Shown here: positions 9,526-17,811 of the stretch, piece after piece | How positions within the stretch are numbered: position 1 is the first letter of the stretch | Layout of the letters: each line of letters opens with the position of its first letter | Assembly (NCBI RefSeq): GCF_016107525.1 | Contig: NZ_JABASR010000013.1 | Coordinates: 56,659-120,658, forward strand | Direction of reading: 5' to 3' | Source: Psychrobacter aquimaris | GTDB lineage: Bacteria; Pseudomonadota; Gammaproteobacteria; Pseudomonadales; Moraxellaceae | DNA: 64,000 nt | Notes under the pieces: generated by a model | The model's database searches: none | Told to the model about the DNA's origin: nothing | Seen by the model: only the letters and a program-made list of their open reading frames with translations | Position numbers and translations under genes: made by a program

Positions 9526-10836
9526 CTAAGACTTTAACCCCATCGCGTAGTTAGCGACTAGTGGCTTAATATTTGGCAGTTTATCAAAGGCAACCAAGGC
9601 CACATTCCTTGCCAACTTGATGGCTGGGTTAGGATGGGTAAAACCATGTACGACGGCATCACAGAATCGAATGACGCGTTTTTGATCGCTTAGACGCGCT
9701 TTTTCATAACGTTTTAACAGTTGCGTATTGCCGATGTCTTCGCCCTTTAGCACTTGCGCGCTCATCATTTGTGCCAGCACATGGGCATCACGCATACAAA
9801 GGTTAAAACCTTGTCCTGCGACAGGATGCAAGGTATGGGCAGCATTGCCCATGATGACACAGCGACCCTCTACTTGCTTGTCTGCCAGTACACGTGTCAG
9901 TGGATAAGCGCCGCGGCGACCGGCAGCGACAAACTTACCTGCACGCTCACCAAAGGCTTGCTGCAATGTCGCTAAAAAATGCGCATCATCTGCTAAGTAT
10001 TTATTTTCCTCACCTTTTGGGCAGACCCAAACCACCGAGCGTCTATAGCCATTTTGATAGTCATCATTGCCATCGCCGTCTGGATCGGTCAGTGGCAACA
10101 CCGCCAGTGGCCCTGCTGGACTAAAACGCTCAATCGCCACATGCTCATGCGCTTTGTCAGTTTCTACCACACCCACGATAGCCGTTTGCTCATAGTCATA
10201 AGTGGTCGTGCCAATATTTAATAATTGGCGCACGGTCGAATCGCGGCCATCACAAGCGACCAAAACGCTGGCCTGCAATTGCTGCTCATGTTCTTCTTCA
10301 CCATAATAGTTAAAGCTGAGCGTCACCCCATCTGCTTGTTGTGTCACGGCGATGACATTGGCATTATCAATCAAAGTGATTAATGGCTCTTGTTGCGCAG
10401 CTAATAAAAGCTTACGTCCGAGCCACGCATTTTCCATCACTTGTCCAAATGACTCGACCCGCTCTTCAGCTTTGTTTAATTGTGCACGCCCAAAGCTGCC
10501 TTGCTCACTAATCTGTACCGCATCGATACGACAAGCATGACTTTGCAACTCATCCCATAAACCAATTTCTTGATAAATCTGTACCGTACGACGTGACAGT
10601 GCTGTATTGCGGCTGTCTAAATAATGGCTACGATTACTGTCATCATTTGGACTGATGGTTGGATAACTATTTTTTTCTAATAACGTGCTAGCAATACCGT
10701 GATGCGCTAGTAACAGTGCAAAGGACAATCCCACATGACCACCACCAGCGATGAGGACTTGCTGCTCAGTGATTGCCTTTGTATTTTTAAACGTGTTTTT
10801 AGCATTCGATAAATTCACATCAGTATTTTGCATCAT
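9526..10836 (-). CDS. ubiH: 2-octaprenyl-6-methoxyphenol hydroxylase (UbiH)
   Basis: The 436-residue FAD monooxygenase of ubiquinone biosynthesis hydroxylates the ring at C4 in the enterobacterial scheme. Visible are VLIAGGGHVGLSFALLLAHH (FAD), SRNTALSRRTVQIYQEIGLW, the UbiH-like ISEQGSFGRAQL, LVACDGRDSTVRQ, and GRCVIMGNAAHTLHPVAGQG. The usual D of GDAAH is replaced by N (MGNAAH), as occurs in UbiH orthologues. The start chosen is the first of two tandem ATGs at 10836, with AGGAAT at ideal distance; a GTG at 10869 would add eleven residues. It is the first gene of a two-gene ubiquinone hydroxylase unit that could feed quinone to the nuo-encoded complex I. Confidence 0.9.
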   Translation of the reverse strand: MMQNTDVNLSNAKNTFKNTKAITEQQVLIAGGGHVGLSFALLLAHHGIASTLLEKNSYPTISPNDDSNRSHYLDSRNTALSRRTVQIYQEIGLWDELQSHACRIDAVQISEQGSFGRAQLNKAEERVESFGQVMENAWLGRKLLLAAQQEPLITLIDNANVIAVTQQADGVTLSFNYYGEEEHEQQLQASVLVACDGRDSTVRQLLNIGTTTYDYEQTAIVGVVETDKAHEHVAIERFSPAGPLAVLPLTDPDGDGNDDYQNGYRRSVVWVCPKGEENKYLADDAHFLATLQQAFGERAGKFVAAGRRGAYPLTRVLADKQVEGRCVIMGNAAHTLHPVAGQGFNLCMRDAHVLAQMMSAQVLKGEDIGNTQLLKRYEKARLSDQKRVIRFCDAVVHGFTHPNPAIKLARNVALVAFDKLPNIKPLVANYAMGLKS

Positions 10837-10907
10837 TATTATTCCTAATATACTCTGTTGGGCGCGCACTATCAGCGATGAATAGTCGCTAGAATTATCT
10901 TATTTTT

Positions 10908-10969
10908 TTAGGGCGTATTAAACATTCATACATAGGCATAGCCTTAGTCGAATGCGTCATACGCCCTAA
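10908..10969. repeat. 62-bp nested inverted repeat (REP/MITE-like hairpin)
   Basis: Perfect 11-base arms, TTAGGGCGTAT (10908-10918) and ATACGCCCTAA (10959-10969), enclose a second pair, CATTC (10923-10927) and GAATG (10950-10954). Those enclose a third, AGGC-ATA-GCCT (10934-10944). A T run precedes it on the plus strand. No second copy is seen in the window. Confidence 0.7.
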
Positions 10970-11441
10970 CCTTCATCCGCCTTTATCATTTTATTCATCT
11001 TTTAAACCTCGCGACGAAGTACTATGATATCCCCCATAGATTACCACAAATCACCCCTCATTCTGTGGCCTTAACAGTAGCCAAAACGTATACCTGAAAC
11101 GCTTGATTTTATAACACTCTAAACGTTATTTGTAACGCCGTAACTCACTCAAAAATGGACATGAAAATATAAATATCGAAAAACTATACCAGTGGTTGCA
11201 ATCGTCGTACAAAAACAGTGCCATCTGTTCGACGTACGGCTTGAAATTTAAAATCTATCGACCATAATAAAGGCAAGACCGTTACTTATCATCACTCATA
11301 AAACAAATAATAACTCTACCGTAATTTCTATCTCCGTAATATAAAGCCAAGATAATAACGACCGACCATTTTATCTCTTAAACCTCCAATGCCATCAAAA
11401 CCAAATCATAGCATTGGGGTACATAATAAAAGGATAATCGC
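10970..11441. other. intergenic region between ubiH and phoH
   Basis: About 470 bp without a credible reading frame or RNA gene. It is the divergent promoter region of ubiH (minus) and phoH (plus). No palindrome or repeat beyond the 62-bp hairpin at its left end stood out. Confidence 0.5.
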
Positions 11442-12536
11442 TTGACTGATTCCATGAGCCGCCGTATAAAGTTTGAATCATTGACACCAGCACAGCTCAA
11501 AACCGTGCTGGGTGAATATAATAATCACATGAAATATATCCAAGAACGCCTCGATATCAAAATCATGCAGCGTCAAGGTGACTTTTGCCTGAGTGGTGAT
11601 GTGACAGGTGTCGAGCGCGGTGAACGTATTATTTATAAGCTAGTAGATGAAGCACAAAACACCAAAGACATTAGCGCAGCAGAGCTGCATCTGATCATTC
11701 AATCAAGCATCTCTCGGGATGAAGATATCGAAGCCGATGAACAATTGGCAGATGACGAAGAGACCTTAAGCCCAGCAAGCGACTTTACCCCGATTAGCCT
11801 GCGCACACGCAAAGGCAAGATTATTCCACGTGGTGGCAACCAGCAAAGTTATGTAAAAAACGTCTTAAGCTCTGATGTGTCATTTGGTATTGGCCCTGCT
11901 GGTACGGGTAAAACTTATCTGGCTGTCGCTTGCGCAGTCGATATGCTTGAACGTAACGAGATCGAGCGTATCTTACTGGTGCGTCCTGCCGTAGAAGCGG
12001 GTGAAAAACTGGGCTTTTTGCCCGGTGATTTGACCCAAAAAATCGATCCGTACCTGCGTCCTCTATATGATGCTCTATACGAGATGCTCGGTTTTGAGAA
12101 AGTCGGTAAGTTGCTTGAACGCCAAATCATTGAGGTTGCGCCGCTCGCTTATATGCGTGGGCGTACTTTGAACAATTCATTTGTCATCTTGGATGAAGCG
12201 CAGAATACCACACCTGAGCAAATGAAGATGTTTTTGACTCGCTTAGGGTTTGGCTCGCGGGCAGTGATTACTGGTGACATTACGCAGGTCGATTTACCAC
12301 GCGGCAGTAAATCAGGTCTGGCGCAAGCGATGGATATCTTGAGTGGAATTGAAGAGATTCATATCACTAAGTTTGATTCAAAAGACGTGGTGCGCCATCA
12401 ATTGGTGCAAAAAATCGTCGAAGCTTACGATGTCTTTGATGACGAACAGTTTGCTCTACAAGAAAAACGTAAGCTTGAGCGTATGAAAGAGCAAGAGCGC
12501 AAGCAAGCCATTGCTGACGCAACAAGCAAATTATAA
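11442..12536 (+). CDS. PhoH-like ATPase (YbeZ/PhoL family)
   Basis: The 364-residue cytoplasmic P-loop ATPase has Walker A GIGPAGTGKTYLAVACA, Walker B FVILDEAQNTTPEQMK and the sensor-like ITGDITQVDLPRG. The PhoH fold runs from about residue 130 to 340. The N-terminal 110 residues form the KH-like domain typical of YbeZ, and a charged KRKLERMKEQERKQ tail closes the protein. YbeZ partners YbeY in RNA metabolism and ribosome maturation, and ybeY is the next gene. The start is a TTG at 11442: AAAAGGA lies eight to nine bases upstream of it, whereas the first ATG (11454) is too far away. A terminator separates it from ybeY, so the pair may be only partly co-transcribed. Confidence 0.93.
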   Translation: MTDSMSRRIKFESLTPAQLKTVLGEYNNHMKYIQERLDIKIMQRQGDFCLSGDVTGVERGERIIYKLVDEAQNTKDISAAELHLIIQSSISRDEDIEADEQLADDEETLSPASDFTPISLRTRKGKIIPRGGNQQSYVKNVLSSDVSFGIGPAGTGKTYLAVACAVDMLERNEIERILLVRPAVEAGEKLGFLPGDLTQKIDPYLRPLYDALYEMLGFEKVGKLLERQIIEVAPLAYMRGRTLNNSFVILDEAQNTTPEQMKMFLTRLGFGSRAVITGDITQVDLPRGSKSGLAQAMDILSGIEEIHITKFDSKDVVRHQLVQKIVEAYDVFDDEQFALQEKRKLERMKEQERKQAIADATSKL

Positions 12537-12570
12537 GCGAACTGTCTTAGTACATTCACTTCAAAATAAG

Positions 12571-12603
12571 AAAACCGGATTGCTGTCAGTAATCCGGTTT
12601 TTT
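12571..12603 (+). terminator. intrinsic terminator after phoH
   Basis: The stem AAAACCGGATT / AATCCGGTTTT has a nine-base loop and runs into a T tract. It lies 35 bp behind the phoH-like stop and before ybeY, so it would attenuate read-through into ybeY. Confidence 0.85.
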
Positions 12604-12687
12604 ACGGCTAGAGTTTTTTAGATTTAGTTATGAGTTATATAAGATAGTTAAGCGCCCCATCTTACAATAAAGTAAAAGGATAATGGC

Positions 12688-13302
12688 ATGACCCAAGAGA
12701 ACAGTAACAACAGTTTTGACAACAATGATGCAAATGAGCGTACTGGTGATGATACCAGCTTGGCGGCACTTGATATCAGTGCAACCAGTAGCATTGACGA
12801 TGACATACTCGATACGTTTTACAGTCGTAAGCACTTACAGTCTGTGATGATGGCAGCGCTGGATTATATCGATGGACGCATTAAAGAGGGTCTAACGCTA
12901 CCCTATTTTGTAGATATCGACCCTGAGCTATGGCAAGAGAAATCTAAAGTACTAGACATATACATTACCGATGAGATTGAAGGTCAGGCATTAAATTTGG
13001 AAGCACGCGGTAAGGATTATGCGACCAATATTTTATCTTATCCCAGTGACCTGCCAGCCGCGATTATTGAGCTGATGCCAACGCTACCTCTCGGTGAGCT
13101 GGTCATCTGTCATGATGTCATAGTACGTGAAGCAGCAGAGCAAGAAAAAACAATAGCACAGCACATCAGCCATTTACTAATACATGGTGTACTGCACTTA
13201 TTGGGTTTTGATCATGAGCTTGGACAGGCTGAGCAAGATGAGATGGAAAGGTTTGAAATTGAGATTCTGGCAGGTCTCAGCCTTCCAAACCCTTATGCTT
13301 AG
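12688..13302 (+). CDS. ybeY: endoribonuclease YbeY (rRNA maturation factor)
   Basis: YbeY is a zinc-dependent single-strand endoribonuclease for 16S rRNA 3'-end maturation and ribosome quality control. The diagnostic HGVLHLLGFDHELGQAEQDE is present near residues 167-186, with the three zinc-binding histidines. Upstream are ATNILSYP and LGELVICHDVIVREA, matching the family's N-LSFP and GDI motifs. At 204 residues it exceeds E. coli YbeY (155) because of an acidic N-terminal leader of about 45 residues, rich in Asn, Asp and Ser. AAAGGA lies well placed before the ATG. It follows the phoH-like gene, the usual partner order, and its 3' end converges on the MscS gene with only 17 bp between. Confidence 0.94.
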   Translation: MTQENSNNSFDNNDANERTGDDTSLAALDISATSSIDDDILDTFYSRKHLQSVMMAALDYIDGRIKEGLTLPYFVDIDPELWQEKSKVLDIYITDEIEGQALNLEARGKDYATNILSYPSDLPAAIIELMPTLPLGELVICHDVIVREAAEQEKTIAQHISHLLIHGVLHLLGFDHELGQAEQDEMERFEIEILAGLSLPNPYA

Positions 13303-13319
13303 TTCAGATTTTTTAGCGA

Positions 13320-14195
13320 TTAGTCTTTGGTCATCGGTAGCTTTTGTGCTTGACTCATTTGATTAATCATTTGATCTAGCCCTTTGACATGGACATTACG
13401 CTGTGGGAATGGAATGTCGATTTTCTCATCATCTAAGGCGTATTTGAATTGCTCAAGCAAATCACACTGCATTGTCCACCAGTCAGCATTAGTTGTCCAA
13501 ATATTTAGCGTCAAGTCTACTGAGTTATCGCCCAGATTGGTGACGCGTACGATAGGTTCAGGGTCAGTAAAGGCCAATGGATTCTTCTTTGCCAAACTCA
13601 GCATCACATTTTTGGCAGTTTTGATATCGGCATCATAGCCAATACCGACTGTGATATCGACACGGCGGTTGGGTAGCGCCGTATAGTTCGTCACAGCTGA
13701 AGTCGTAATATCACTATTTGGGATGATGATATCGTGATTGTTTATCGTCGTCAGGTGGGTATTGACCAAAGTGATGTCTGTTACAGTCCCTGTGTAGCTG
13801 CTGATTTGCACATAATCGCCGCGTACAAAGGGGCGAAAAGTCACAATCATGATGCCAGCGGCAAAGTTCGACAACTGATCTTTTAGTGACAGACCAATGG
13901 CTACTGCAGCACCGCCCAATATAGCGACGACTGAGGTAGTCTGTACGCCAACTTTACTTAAGGCAGCTAACACAACCACGACCAGTAGTACCCCGTAAAT
14001 TAGGCGACCTAAAAAGTTAGCGACCGTATCATCTAAGCGACTACGCAACATCATTTTGTGAGAAACGGTGACTGCCTTTTTGGCAAGCCAGCGACCTACG
14101 AAGAATATTAATATCGCTAGCGCAACTTTAATGACCAAGCTTAATGCGTTACTGGTCAAGTTGGCAACATCTATTGTAAAACCTAAAAATTCCAT
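13320..14195 (-). CDS. MscS-family small-conductance mechanosensitive channel
   Basis: This 291-residue inner-membrane channel releases solutes on osmotic downshock. Three N-terminal spans are visible (about 15-40, 60-85, 85-115). The third is the Gly/Ala-rich pore helix VVAILGGAAVAIGLSLKDQLSN. The beta domain follows, with FRPFVRGDYVQI, GTVTDITLVNTHL and HDIIIPNSDITTSAVTNYT. The C-terminal alpha-beta part ends with FPQRNVHVKG. Length and motif order match E. coli MscS (286 residues). It converges with ybeY and is followed by 126 bp to the TonB-like gene on the same strand. Confidence 0.94.
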   Translation of the reverse strand: MEFLGFTIDVANLTSNALSLVIKVALAILIFFVGRWLAKKAVTVSHKMMLRSRLDDTVANFLGRLIYGVLLVVVVLAALSKVGVQTTSVVAILGGAAVAIGLSLKDQLSNFAAGIMIVTFRPFVRGDYVQISSYTGTVTDITLVNTHLTTINNHDIIIPNSDITTSAVTNYTALPNRRVDITVGIGYDADIKTAKNVMLSLAKKNPLAFTDPEPIVRVTNLGDNSVDLTLNIWTTNADWWTMQCDLLEQFKYALDDEKIDIPFPQRNVHVKGLDQMINQMSQAQKLPMTKD

Positions 14196-14321
14196 ACTGA
14201 CTCTTTATTCTATAGAGGTGTGTTATAAGTTTGGGTATCTGTTAATCGTAATCGTCAAAATAGTATGACGCATTCATTGATATTCTATGTTTATTTCTCG
14301 TGTCGCCTACTCTTTACAGCC

Positions 14322-15209
14322 TTAATAAGTCACGTCAACTTTGTCGCTATAACGATAGGTACGTATCAAACGTAGCTCAACAATATCGCTCATATCTTCG
14401 GTAAATTTACCAAAGGGCGCTGCTTGACGTACCGACTGCTTTGCTGCTTCATCCAGTAATGTGGAGTTGGAGCTTTCAAGCAGACGTATGGCTTTAATAT
14501 TACCATCACTACTAATGATGACCATAAGGCGCACTTCGCCCGTGATACCTTGTGCCCGTGCCTGCATGGGATAATGCAAATTCCCAACACGTTCGACATG
14601 CTCACGAAAAGTATTAATATAGTCAGCAGCGGCACCGCGCGTCGTCGAGTTGCTATCGACAGTTACTACTTTTGATTTGGTCGCATAGACTTGCTGACGC
14701 TGAGACAGCTGCGTCTCTAAGGTAGCGATTTGTTTGCGCAGACGCTCTTCTTGCGCCATCATATCATCTTGTGCTTGCTTGCTATCATTATCAGACTCCA
14801 CGCTCGCTTGACGCCAGCTTAAGGTGGTACGCAGATAACTTTCTTGGTATTGCTGTTGGCGAACTTGACGCTGTAGGCTAATTACATCTTGCGTTTCACT
14901 TATTTGCTCAGCAGACAATGGACTTATCTGGTCGTTCTCTTGTCTTAATTGCTCCTCTACTGTGCCGCCGCCTTCTTGGGAGGCATTAGCAATAAAGTGA
15001 GCGTCTTCATTTGGCTGCATATTATCGGTTAGCGCTTTTGCCACATCTTGCATCATTGCCGCAGGATCTTTACCCATCGAAAAGCCAATACCAAAAATAA
15101 TAATTGCGTGTACGGCCACAGCGATAACGATGGCTACCGGTAAACTAATATTTCGCTTTGGTGCTTGCGCGGAAAAATGATAGCTTTGTGAATCTTTGAT
15201 ATAGGCCAC
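14322..15209 (-). CDS. TonB-family energy-transducer-like protein
   Basis: The 295-residue protein has one N-terminal membrane anchor (about 22-43: SLPVAIVIAVAVHAIIIFG), the topology of TonB and TolA. A periplasmic Gln/Glu-rich predicted coiled coil (about 85-180) follows in place of TonB's usual proline-rich spacer. The C-terminal domain (about 200-290) has YPMQARAQGITGEVRLMV and SSNSTLLDEAAKQSVRQAAP, matching the TonB C-terminal pattern. No exbB or exbD lies nearby. Translation begins at a GTG (15209), because no ATG precedes the anchor. The long coiled coil gives a TolA-like look. The domain call is firm; the partner receptor is unknown. Confidence 0.82.
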   Translation of the reverse strand: MAYIKDSQSYHFSAQAPKRNISLPVAIVIAVAVHAIIIFGIGFSMGKDPAAMMQDVAKALTDNMQPNEDAHFIANASQEGGGTVEEQLRQENDQISPLSAEQISETQDVISLQRQVRQQQYQESYLRTTLSWRQASVESDNDSKQAQDDMMAQEERLRKQIATLETQLSQRQQVYATKSKVVTVDSNSTTRGAAADYINTFREHVERVGNLHYPMQARAQGITGEVRLMVIISSDGNIKAIRLLESSNSTLLDEAAKQSVRQAAPFGKFTEDMSDIVELRLIRTYRYSDKVDVTY

Positions 15210-15704
15210 AATGGGTCTCAGCTTATGAATATGAGCTTATAAATACAAGACAGCAAGTAATAAGCGTTATGATAATGTGTAGGATTTATACTGACGCTAT
15301 CATAACATGACATAGAATTCTGTCGCTAGCACAACCGTTGCCGACTCATTTTGACCCGCTCACACATTATTTATCCCCTTTGGTCAATTTATTGAAAAGC
15401 TGAACCAGCAAAAATGCTATAAAACCTATACGACTATGGCGCCGCTGGACTACCTTTTTAGCATATAAGCGCTAGCAATTAAATGATTTGCGACAAAACG
15501 TATGTGTCCATTTTGAAGCCATCATATTTGTTATATACTGTTTTATAATTTTTGTATCATTAAGACGAGTTAAACAGGCGCAAACAGACAAGACAGATTG
15601 CTGCTTATTTAGCAAAAACGCAAGCTAGTAAGGCGTGTGCTAAATACTGTATGGGTGGTAACGTCCAATGAAATACCGTATCGTGCCCATAGTGTATTGC
15701 TCTA
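15210..15704. other. intergenic region, no gene seen
   Basis: Divergent spacer between the TonB-like gene and the 259-residue unknown gene. Only a short imperfect palindrome (GACATAGAATTCTGTC, about 15309-15324) stands out. No RNA gene is recognised. Confidence 0.45.
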
Positions 15705-15765
15705 TTTTATAAGTACCTGTTTTATAAGTACCTACTTTCTAAGTGCTTACTTTATAAATGACCAC
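15705..15765. repeat. degenerate 15-16 bp tandem repeat, four units
   Basis: The units begin TTTTATAAGTACCTG, TTTTATAAGTACCTAC, TTTCTAAGTGCTTAC and TTTATAAATGACCAC. The first two are nearly identical and the later ones decay progressively. They lie about 105 bp upstream of the TTG-started gene at 15869. Confidence 0.6.
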
Positions 15766-15868
15766 TTGCCAACTTTCATTAAAGCAGAGTCAGCTTGTCA
15801 TTGTTTAGTTAGTAGCTCTTTATGCCATTGATTCAGTTACCTCCCCTATAATTATAAGGATAATAAGT

Positions 15869-16648
15869 TTGAGTGATTTTGATAACAGGGATAATTCAGA
15901 CAATTTTGATGAGTTTTTTGAGAATATGGGCTATCGTTTTGACGAATCATTTAGCGATGGTTGGGAGCGCATTACCCAATCAATCAAACAGATATACCAT
16001 AAAACGACTGATAAATTCGAAGATGAGTTGTCGCTACCAGTGGCACAGACCTATGTCAATGATGCACTACAGAAGTTCGTCACTGATAATGTGAAAGCCA
16101 TCTTAGAGTTGCGCGTTGAGATGCATGATGACTGGTTCCGCTTATACTGTACGGTCGATGCTGGTGGCATTTATGCTGAGGTGGCGAGTAACTTTAGCTT
16201 GATTCATGTACAGCTCGATCGTAACGTCCAGCGCTTCGTGTTTGGGCAGCAGACTTATACTGATGTGCTAAACCTACGTTGTGAGTCGTTTATCAAGCGC
16301 CAAGGCATCAAGCTTGCTATTTGGTTTTATCACAGTGTTCTGAAAAAAGACCCTTTGGGCTTTATTCTCTCTTATATCAATATCGCCCGCGCAAAAGACG
16401 AGGTTATCTACCTTGATATCAATCGCTGGTTAAAAAAGAACAAAAAAATCATGAGCACTTTGCATAAAGTTCAAGTCAACTATGGCGAACTTGAAGAAGA
16501 GCAAATGATTTTGAAAACTCAAATCAATTATCGTGACTTATTGGCTGCCAGTAGTAACGAAGATATTATCAGCGATGATGATGAGCCTGAGCTGATGCAA
16601 GGCCCTATTAACCCAATAGATGATGCTACTGAACCGAGTCAGGTATAA
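15869..16648 (+). CDS. conserved hypothetical protein, cytoplasmic, acidic
   Basis: I do not recognise a named family in this 259-residue protein. It has no signal peptide or membrane span. It opens with an Asp/Asn-rich leader (SDFDNRDNSDNFDEFFENMG), followed by an amphipathic segment with ITQSIKQIYHKTTDKFEDEL, a compact middle region (ELRVEMHDDWFRLYCTVD, FSLIHVQLDRNVQRFVFGQQ), RWLKKNKKIMSTLHKVQV, and an acidic tail. The start is TTG at 15869, supported by AAGGA eight bases upstream; no ATG is suitably placed. It is monocistronic and ends in a bidirectional terminator shared with fpr. Confidence 0.75.
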   Translation: MSDFDNRDNSDNFDEFFENMGYRFDESFSDGWERITQSIKQIYHKTTDKFEDELSLPVAQTYVNDALQKFVTDNVKAILELRVEMHDDWFRLYCTVDAGGIYAEVASNFSLIHVQLDRNVQRFVFGQQTYTDVLNLRCESFIKRQGIKLAIWFYHSVLKKDPLGFILSYINIARAKDEVIYLDINRWLKKNKKIMSTLHKVQVNYGELEEEQMILKTQINYRDLLAASSNEDIISDDDEPELMQGPINPIDDATEPSQV

Positions 16649-16684
16649 ATCCCTCAGTATAAAAATGACAATTTTTACTTATTA

Positions 16685-16737
16685 AAAAAGCGCTGATACT
16701 TAGAGACTATTGTCTGTTAGAGTCAGCGCTTTTTTAT
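16685..16737. terminator. bidirectional intrinsic terminator
   Basis: AAAAAAGCGCTGA (16685-16697) pairs with TCAGCGCTTTTTT (16723-16735), with a smaller AGAC-TATT-GTCT helix inside the loop. It lies between two convergent genes and carries T tracts in both directions. Confidence 0.88.
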
Positions 16738-16785
16738 CAAGCAAATTTTCAATGGCTTCTAGAGCGTGCCTTATTAATCATGCAA

Positions 16786-17616
16786 CTACCAGTAATTTTC
16801 TACCGCAATATTACCCTCGCCGCGACGATTCATCACCAGACCTAAGGTCTTTAGCGCTTCTTTGGTGTCTTCCACCATGTCTGGATTGCCGCATAACATG
16901 ACATGCGTACTATCGATATCTAAGGCAATACCTGCTCGCTCTTGTAGCGTGCCTTCCAAGAGCAGCTTGGGCAGACGCTCTGTCAGTGCGCCTTCGACAG
17001 GTTCACGAGTAACGATGGGAATAAAGATTAGTTTTGCTGGATGATCGACCAAAGAGCCAAAGTCTTCTTGCAAGCTTTCAATTTTCTCGATATAAGCAAG
17101 CTCTTCTAGCGAGCGAGCACTATAGGCCAATATGATGTGCTCGTAATCTTCCCACGTCTGCAAATCTTGTAACATCGACAAAAATGGTGCCAATCCCGTT
17201 CCAGTCGCGAGCAGCCACAAATCTTTTGGTAATGGCTTTTGATAACGCGCTAAAGTCAAAAAACCAAACGGCATGGTATTAAGCAGCAGCTCATCGCCTA
17301 CTTCTAAATGCTGCAACTGCGACGTAAATGCGCCATCAGGAATTACGATAGAGAAGAACTCTAGCACCTCATCAAACGGCGAAGACACAATCGAATAAGC
17401 TCGAAAGACGTCTTCATTCAATGCTGCACCAGAAGCTTTACCATTTGCTTCTGTCTGCTGCTGGTAATATTTTAATTGACTGGGATTGACGCCCAAACGC
17501 ACAAATTGACCCGCCGTAAATTTAAAGCTATCGGGACGGCTGACAGTGAAGCTAAATAGGTTTGGCGTCCATGTGGTTTTGCTGAGCACGGTTACTGTCT
17601 GAATATTATCACTCAT
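16786..17616 (-). CDS. fpr: ferredoxin--NADP+ reductase
   Basis: The 276-residue flavoenzyme shuttles electrons between NADPH and ferredoxin or flavodoxin. The FAD domain shows FRAYSIVSSPFDEVLEFFSI (RxYS motif, residues ~70-89), and the NADP domain shows LWLLATGTGLAPFLSMLQD. The late motif HVMLCGNPDMVEDTKEAL precedes a C-terminus ending NYW. A terminal aromatic stacked on FAD is seen in the bacterial Fpr class of E. coli. An insertion around YYQQQTEANGKASG in the FAD domain is slightly unusual. Family members often respond to oxidative stress; no SoxR-type site was identified here. Confidence 0.93.
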   Translation of the reverse strand: MSDNIQTVTVLSKTTWTPNLFSFTVSRPDSFKFTAGQFVRLGVNPSQLKYYQQQTEANGKASGAALNEDVFRAYSIVSSPFDEVLEFFSIVIPDGAFTSQLQHLEVGDELLLNTMPFGFLTLARYQKPLPKDLWLLATGTGLAPFLSMLQDLQTWEDYEHIILAYSARSLEELAYIEKIESLQEDFGSLVDHPAKLIFIPIVTREPVEGALTERLPKLLLEGTLQERAGIALDIDSTHVMLCGNPDMVEDTKEALKTLGLVMNRRGEGNIAVENYW

Positions 17617-17710
17617 AACTCTTCATCACTTATACTTTATTAAACTGTATTTTTATAAGATATCTTTGATAGGTAAAAAAGACATAGATATCGAAAAGGT
17701 AAGCACAAAA

Positions 17711-17757
17711 AAAGATGCGCCAAGCTTATCATAAAGCTGGCGCATCTTGGTTTTTTA
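17711..17757. terminator. intrinsic terminator at the end of the nuo operon
   Basis: AAGATGCGCC and GGCGCATCTT pair, extended by AGCTT/AAGCT with one bulged base. Read on the minus strand the stem runs into a T-rich tract ending TTTGTGCTT. It lies 55 bp after nuoN, and a T run on the plus side makes it bidirectional. Confidence 0.9.
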
Positions 17758-17811
17758 ACAGTAACAACAGATAAGTCACAGCGACTTATCTGTTGTATCA
17801 GCTCGGCAACA

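Noticed and set aside
15637..15831. 64-codon plus-strand frame covering the 15-bp repeats
   Set aside because: Its translation is dominated by the tandem repeat (STCFISTYFLSAYF), so it is a by-product of the repeat and not a credible gene.
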